Origin: Romanomermis culicivorax | Lineage: Eukaryota; Nematoda; Enoplea; Mermithida; Mermithidae | DNA: 64,000 nt | Assembly (NCBI GenBank): GCA_963922205.1 | Contig: CAWUHX010000261.1 | Span: 1-64,000 of the forward strand | Direction of reading: 5' to 3' | Shown here: piece after piece, positions 59,325-64,000 of the stretch | Layout of the letters: each line of letters opens with the position of its first letter | How positions within the stretch are numbered: position 1 is the stretch's first letter | Translations under genes and position numbers: made by a program | Notes under the pieces: model-generated | The model's database searches: none | What the model saw: only the letters and a program-made list of their open reading frames with translations | Told to the model about the DNA's origin: nothing

Positions 59325-60230
59325 TACACCGAACGTACACCGAATAATGGTATAAAATCTAAAAATAAATTATTGATTTTCCTACTTTGACCGAATATTC
59401 CAGTTAGCCTAATACAATGATCAATTGCATGTCTCAGTTAGCCGGAAGAACCATAAGCCAAAAATATGAGGAAGGGTCTAGTGCCATTCCCAAAGTCAGC
59501 GATTCCAAATTGGGTGATTCTCAGACGAGAGATTCTTCATATTTTCCTTCTTTATATTATAGTTTTCTTTGTATAAATTATATTTTCCTTTCGTTTTCTG
59601 CGTCTATTGCTTATGTTTTTTGTTCATGTATGTTTTTACGTTTTCATCTTTTGTCTCTGTTGTCTTTCGTTTTCTATTGTCATCGACTTTTTTTTGCCAA
59701 TGAAACAATATATTACAAGTTTTCATTTTAAATAGCCATCTTCTCCCGTATAATTTTTATACAGTTCGGCATGCTTGTGTTTCATTGTTAAGGTTATGAA
59801 AATGTTTACAAAAAAAGGTAAACAAAAGAATGCTGAAAGGAACAAAAGATCAAGAGAAAGAAAACGTCAACATATATAAATTAAGGCATTAATTAAGAAT
59901 AAATAGAAATGAGTAGGAAAGCATTAGACAAGAAAAGAAAACATGAAAAATGACAAGAAAGAAAAAGCAACATAGAGAAAGCAGAAAGAAATGAAAGAAG
60001 AAAGGAGCGGAAGAATAGAAAAAGGAAAAGGCGAAGAAATAAAATCAAAAAATCAAGAGGAAAAACAAGTAAGAATGAAGAAAAAATCACAAAGGAGAAA
60101 ATTAAATAGAAAATAGACCAAAAAACTCACAATTCTTGATATTTGTGTTATATTTGTTAGCCTAAATACGGCCTATTGGAACATTTCGACCATCTCATTT
60201 CCGGCTAATTGGGATATTCGGTTTACTGGG
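59325..60230. mobile_element. Foldback element with TTAGCCGGAA/ACACCGAA outer repeats and older GCGATTCC inner array
   Basis: Outer ends GTCCCGGTACACCGAACG and, inverted, CTCCCAGTAAACCGAATA. A second layer, 'cagttagccggaa' (59446-59456) against 'ttccggctaattggg' (60200-60212), lies inside. The next layer is 'gcgattccaaattgggtgat' (59500-59520), the unit of the 23.7 kb element. The interior 59540-60110 is homologous to 24050-24570 of that element. Target duplication not resolved; right boundary may extend to about 60249. Confidence 0.75.
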
Positions 60231-62569
60231 AGTTTTATGTGTATTAAGTGTACTGGGTCACAATCGCTCACTAGCGGTTCCTATGACTGAAGGGTCATCA
60301 CTTGGCCTACAATTTTTGATTGAGGTTTTTATTGCATATCTCCTAATTACATTATGCTTCTGTATTCCCATCAGAATTGAGTTCAAGATTCTTTTGCTCC
60401 ACTTTCGTCTCAGTCTATTCTTTTGTCTTTGATCTGTTTTTTCATTTTGTCTTTTCTTCGATCATTATCGTCCTTTCTAGCTAATCATTTTTCTCAGCAG
60501 TACATAATATATGTACAGGTATATATAGATATAAGCTATTTTGAAGTCGGAAACTTCTTTTTTTGAAGCGCTTAGCACCGTCGTCGATGCACAAACACGA
60601 TAAACAATTTTTTTTTTTACTTCTCATTTGCTTGTTTTCTTGTTGACGTTGGTCGAAAAGCGCCAGTTTTGCACGTAATTTTCAAAAAATTTTATCAGAT
60701 AAACAAATTTAGGTCGAAAAGAAAGTGACGAGGAGCGGCTCGCTCGGCTCGACTTTTATTCTTTCGGACGCGCTCGGAAAATTTGTTGTTTGTTTTTAAA
60801 GAGTCTAAAAATAGTAAAACATTGGATAATTGCCTGGTTTTTCGAACCGACGTTCATTAATTTTCTATAAATTTAGCCCCGCGCGACCTTTTTCCCCATA
60901 TCGGCTTAATTATACCGCGTTATATAATTAAGTAGCTGATTTTTCCTCGATTAAATTTTCGAATTAACGGACGCCTCTATTTTTTTTCTCTAGTCGTTTT
61001 GCTTTATTTTCGACCGAGATTTTTAGCACTGGAAAATTTTTAAGCTGCGATTTTCCTACATGAGTATATGAAGTTTTAGGAGAACTTCCTTGCTAAGGGT
61101 CGAGCTCGCAGAGTCTAGATACCCTGTCGCACGTTTAATTGTTATTAAAAATGAAAATTGAAATTTTCGGATATTTATTAAAAGTATTAAACGTATTACG
61201 TGTCCAATGAAAGTGAAACTCAAAAGAGTGATTTTCAATGAACAAATTTAATCGAGGTATACAGGGTGTCCAAAAACATGGAAATTTGATTGCTTTTCTC
61301 ATTGTTTCATTTGTTTTTTTCTTACTTCGCTTTTTAAAATTTTTTATCAATTTCTGTTAGTTTTTATTTGACTTTTATTTTCTCTTATATTCATTTTCTC
61401 GTCTTTCCTCCTCTCTACCTACTCTCTACTTGCAACAAATCAAAAATTTACCATTTGGGAGATTGACATTCGTTCTGCAAACATGAGGATTTCATAAATG
61501 ATCAGTTGCAATAAAAATATTTTTGTGCTTATTATGTATATAACATGTTACACTTCAGATACATATTTCATTTTTTTGATAATCGTTTTTTTTGTGGATA
61601 CGGTCTTTTTGGAATCGCTCTGATACGTTTTTTTATAAAATCGTGAAAATTTTAGAAACTGATCTTTGCACTTATAGGATCAACCTTGTAGAAAAAACTG
61701 GCCAAAGTTCGTAATCACCCATAAAATGCACGTTATACGTCTAAAAATAAATCAGCCCAAAGACTTATCTCGCACTTTGTGTATAAACAAAACATTGGTG
61801 AAAAAGTCGAAATTTGCGGTAAAACCCGGTGCAAATTTTTTCTCCTGCGAAAGAATCATACTATATACAAATCTTATCAGTGAAAAAAAAGTTCTGCAAA
61901 CATTTTTTGGAAATTTTGTGCAATTTATAAGCGAAGGACCGAATTCGTTTGTAAGTTTTTGAAATGTGCGAATATTGATATGGATTTTGCCTTTTCGAGA
62001 CAAATTTATCAAGTCGTGCAACGATTAACTTTAACAGTTGAAATTCTGGAACAAGAGCCGTATAATTTAAAATTTGAGAACTTCCTCTTCATTTTCGAAA
62101 TAAACAAAAATGAAAAAAATAATATAATTTCCAAAGAAAAATAATTTTCAAAGTTTCAGAAATTCGAAAAATATGACATATGATGCTGTGGTATACTTCT
62201 AAATGATTATTTTGAACTTCATCTCCAAGCAGGGTTCTTTTTTTAGCACGAGCCCCATTAGTACAGCCGCCAACTTCCCTTAATTTGTATCATCTCTTCT
62301 TAGCACGACTAAAATTTTCATTAGCGCTGGCCCAACTTCATTAGCACTGTGTTAAAAAAGAAAACCCTGCCTCCAAGCTACCCATTTTCTTTAATTACTA
62401 ATAATTACTCTGGAAAATTCGAGAACTTTAGGGTTTTGAGTTTAATTCTAGGTAAATTTTGATCGACACGATAATATTTTTTGTGTAAAATATCAGCTTA
62501 TGAACAGGAACCCATACCCACCCGCACAATGGGGGGGGGGGACCCGTTTATTATCCCCGGGTTAAGGTC
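60231..62569. other. Non-coding region with a CpG-rich patch
   Basis: 60540-61070 is distinctly richer in CpG ('gcggctcgctcggctcg', 'cccgcgcgacc', 'taccgcgttatataa') than the rest of the window and is not part of any recognised repeat. It could be a promoter or first-exon region. T/C-rich sequence at 61300-61430 resembles foldback interiors. 62240-62360 repeats 'attagcac' loosely. A 78-codon frame at 61726-61962 is not recognised. Confidence 0.35.
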
Positions 62570-63330
62570 TAACCTTTGGATTTACTGTCCGAGCATTTTG
62601 AAAAGCAAATATTCTCTATTTTGTACCTACAGGCCAGTGATTTACTATCTGAGCATTCTAAAGACAAGGAAGTTACAATTTAGGCACATCAGATTACTTA
62701 TCTACCATCTTCGCACTCTACAGAGCAGGTATCTTTTATAAAGATAGTGATTTACTATTCTGGACATTTTGAAGACCATGTATTTACTGTTTAGGTAGTT
62801 ACAGTACAGACCAGTGATTTTCTATTTGATTATTTTGAAGACCAGGTTCTTATGATTCAGGTACCTAAGGCCAGTGATAAATCGTCTGAATAGTTAATAG
62901 ATCAGTTATATACTGTTCAAGTATCGATTGAGCAGTGATCTACTACCTAACAGTTCCGAAGACCAGGCATTTGCTTTTCCAGGACCAGCAAATCAGTGAT
63001 TTATTGTCTGATCATTCTAAGGACTAGGGACCAGTTTCATCAGAGACTTGAGCTCCAGCTGAGCTGCAACTTAAGCTGTAGCTCAACTCTATCTCTTACC
63101 ATTGCCGTTAAAGTGCAGCTCAGCTGCACCTTGTGTATGAGTTAGCTGACCTGCACCTTAATGGCAATTGTATAACATAAAGTGTTAAGCTATAGCTTAA
63201 GCCGCAGCTCAGCTGGAGCTCATGTCTCTTTGATGTAACCGGCCCCTGGTATTTACAATTTAGGTACCAAGACTAGCGACTTAATGCATGAACATTCAAA
63301 AGATATACTATTTATCATTTGGGTTTCTAC
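62570..63330 (+). repeat. ~62-bp satellite array (about 8 degenerate units)
   Basis: Units follow the pattern 'ccagtgatttactatctg', 'agcattctgaagaccagg', 'tatttacaatttaggtac'. The array is interrupted by a MITE (63027-63246) and resumes after it ('tatttacaatttaggtacc'). A 62481-62741 frame is an artefact of this array. Confidence 0.8.
63027..63246. mobile_element. Palindromic GAGCTCCAGCTGAGCTGC MITE
   Basis: Left end GGGACCAGTTTCATCAGAGA, right end inverted GGGGCCGGTTACATCAAAGA. It is dense in 'cagctgagctgca' and 'gctcaact' on both strands. A partial copy is at 22830-22945. It lies inside the 62-bp satellite, so it is younger than the array. Confidence 0.8.
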
Positions 63331-64000
63331 ACCTTTTATTTATTGCATACAAATTCTGAGCATCAAGCAAGTTTCAATATGGCTACATTATGACAAAAAA
63401 TATCAAAAACAAACTTTTGTTAAAATATAGCACTGCTAGACAAGTAGACAAAATGAGTTTGTTCAACTTCATCATGAAATCTTTTCATCTCCGGTTTTCT
63501 TTTTTTGCTGGACCGGTTCAGTATGCAAATGATTGACAGGAAACCAAGACTTTAGCTTATTAACCAATTTTGAATTTCGCCAAACAAGAAGAACTTGTAA
63601 AGGCGTGACAAAGAGGAAGAAATAAAATCACGGTTTTGATTTTCAAACAAATCATGATTTTGGAATTTATCCCCCCAACCAGAGCGCCCCATGTGGGGGG
63701 TATGGGGGGTATTACCCCCGTCTTAGGTTTGGAAATTCATTTACTACCCCTATAAAAACAGCTCACTATAGCAAAAAATTTTGGTAGACCTCATCCTCTC
63801 CCCAGTAGGTTATAGTAATTCGAGAAAAATTGCACAATGTGTGATTCTGAGGAATTACTCACTGCTCTTTTTGACACATTTACTGAGCAAATCATAATGG
63901 GAAAGTATGCAACTTCTGTGCCATATAGCGATTTTTAGGAAAGGATATCAGCACATTAATATATACTACTTGTAGGAAATCATTGTAAATATAATTCGAA
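63331..64000. other. Non-coding sequence to window end
   Basis: C/G-run-rich patch at 63668-63722 ('gcgccccatgtggggggtat') that resembles the terminal region of a repeat. No exon supported. Confidence 0.3.

Overview
The window is nuclear DNA from an animal, most likely an AT-rich, transposon-laden invertebrate. Genes are split by short GT-AG introns, a clear FBXO47 orthologue is present, and most of the remaining sequence is DNA transposons, MITEs, minisatellites and foldback (inverted) structures. I could not settle the phylum. A GCCTAA-like stretch near 39.7 kb is compatible with several telomere types and proves nothing.

Five gene models have real support. (1) 4.1-5.2 kb, +: the 3' end of a von Willebrand A-domain gene. 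(2, 3) 14.4-15.7 kb and 22.5-25.6 kb, -: two paralogous two-exon genes for small secreted cysteine-rich peptides, sharing signal-peptide exon, intron phase and upstream block. (4) 40.6-47.1 kb, +: an eight-exon FBXO47 (F-box) gene of 561 codons, open across all junctions. (5) 57.5-58.2 kb, +: a two-exon pipsqueak-type HTH plus SH3/Tudor-like protein carried inside an intact-ended, TA-flanked pogo-like transposon that lacks the DDE catalytic domain. Weaker: a FLYWCH-like exon (32.9-33.2 kb, -), two possible exons of an unidentified minus-strand gene (36.3-36.5 and 31.06-31.24 kb), a decayed hAT transposase (20.3-20.8 kb), and a possible downstream exon at 56.5 kb.

The most unusual content is a set of about twelve foldback elements at 23.7-48.3 and 59.3-60.2 kb. 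Each is 0.65-2 kb, ends in inverted arrays of a short tandem repeat (roughly 12-20 bp), and in most cases is flanked by 9-10 bp direct repeats consistent with target-site duplications. Almost every element has a different repeat unit, yet two elements (23.7 and 59.3 kb) share the same interior with different outermost repeats. Some are nested, one carries the FLYWCH-like exon, one lies in the last FBXO47 intron and one just beyond its stop codon. They look like a Mutator/Foldback-type family whose terminal arrays turn over rapidly.

Other repeats: a 3.1 kb hAT-like element (0.4-3.5 kb), a MITE family ending in TACATGTAA (at least four full and four decayed copies), a 250-bp MITE family (four copies), a 2.8 kb palindrome (49.9-52.7 kb), a GGTTGATT satellite (53-54 kb), a 62-bp satellite with a MITE in it (62.6-63.3 kb), and a tRNA-Ala-like sequence (18.9 kb). 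No CRISPR, rRNA or prokaryotic operon features were seen.
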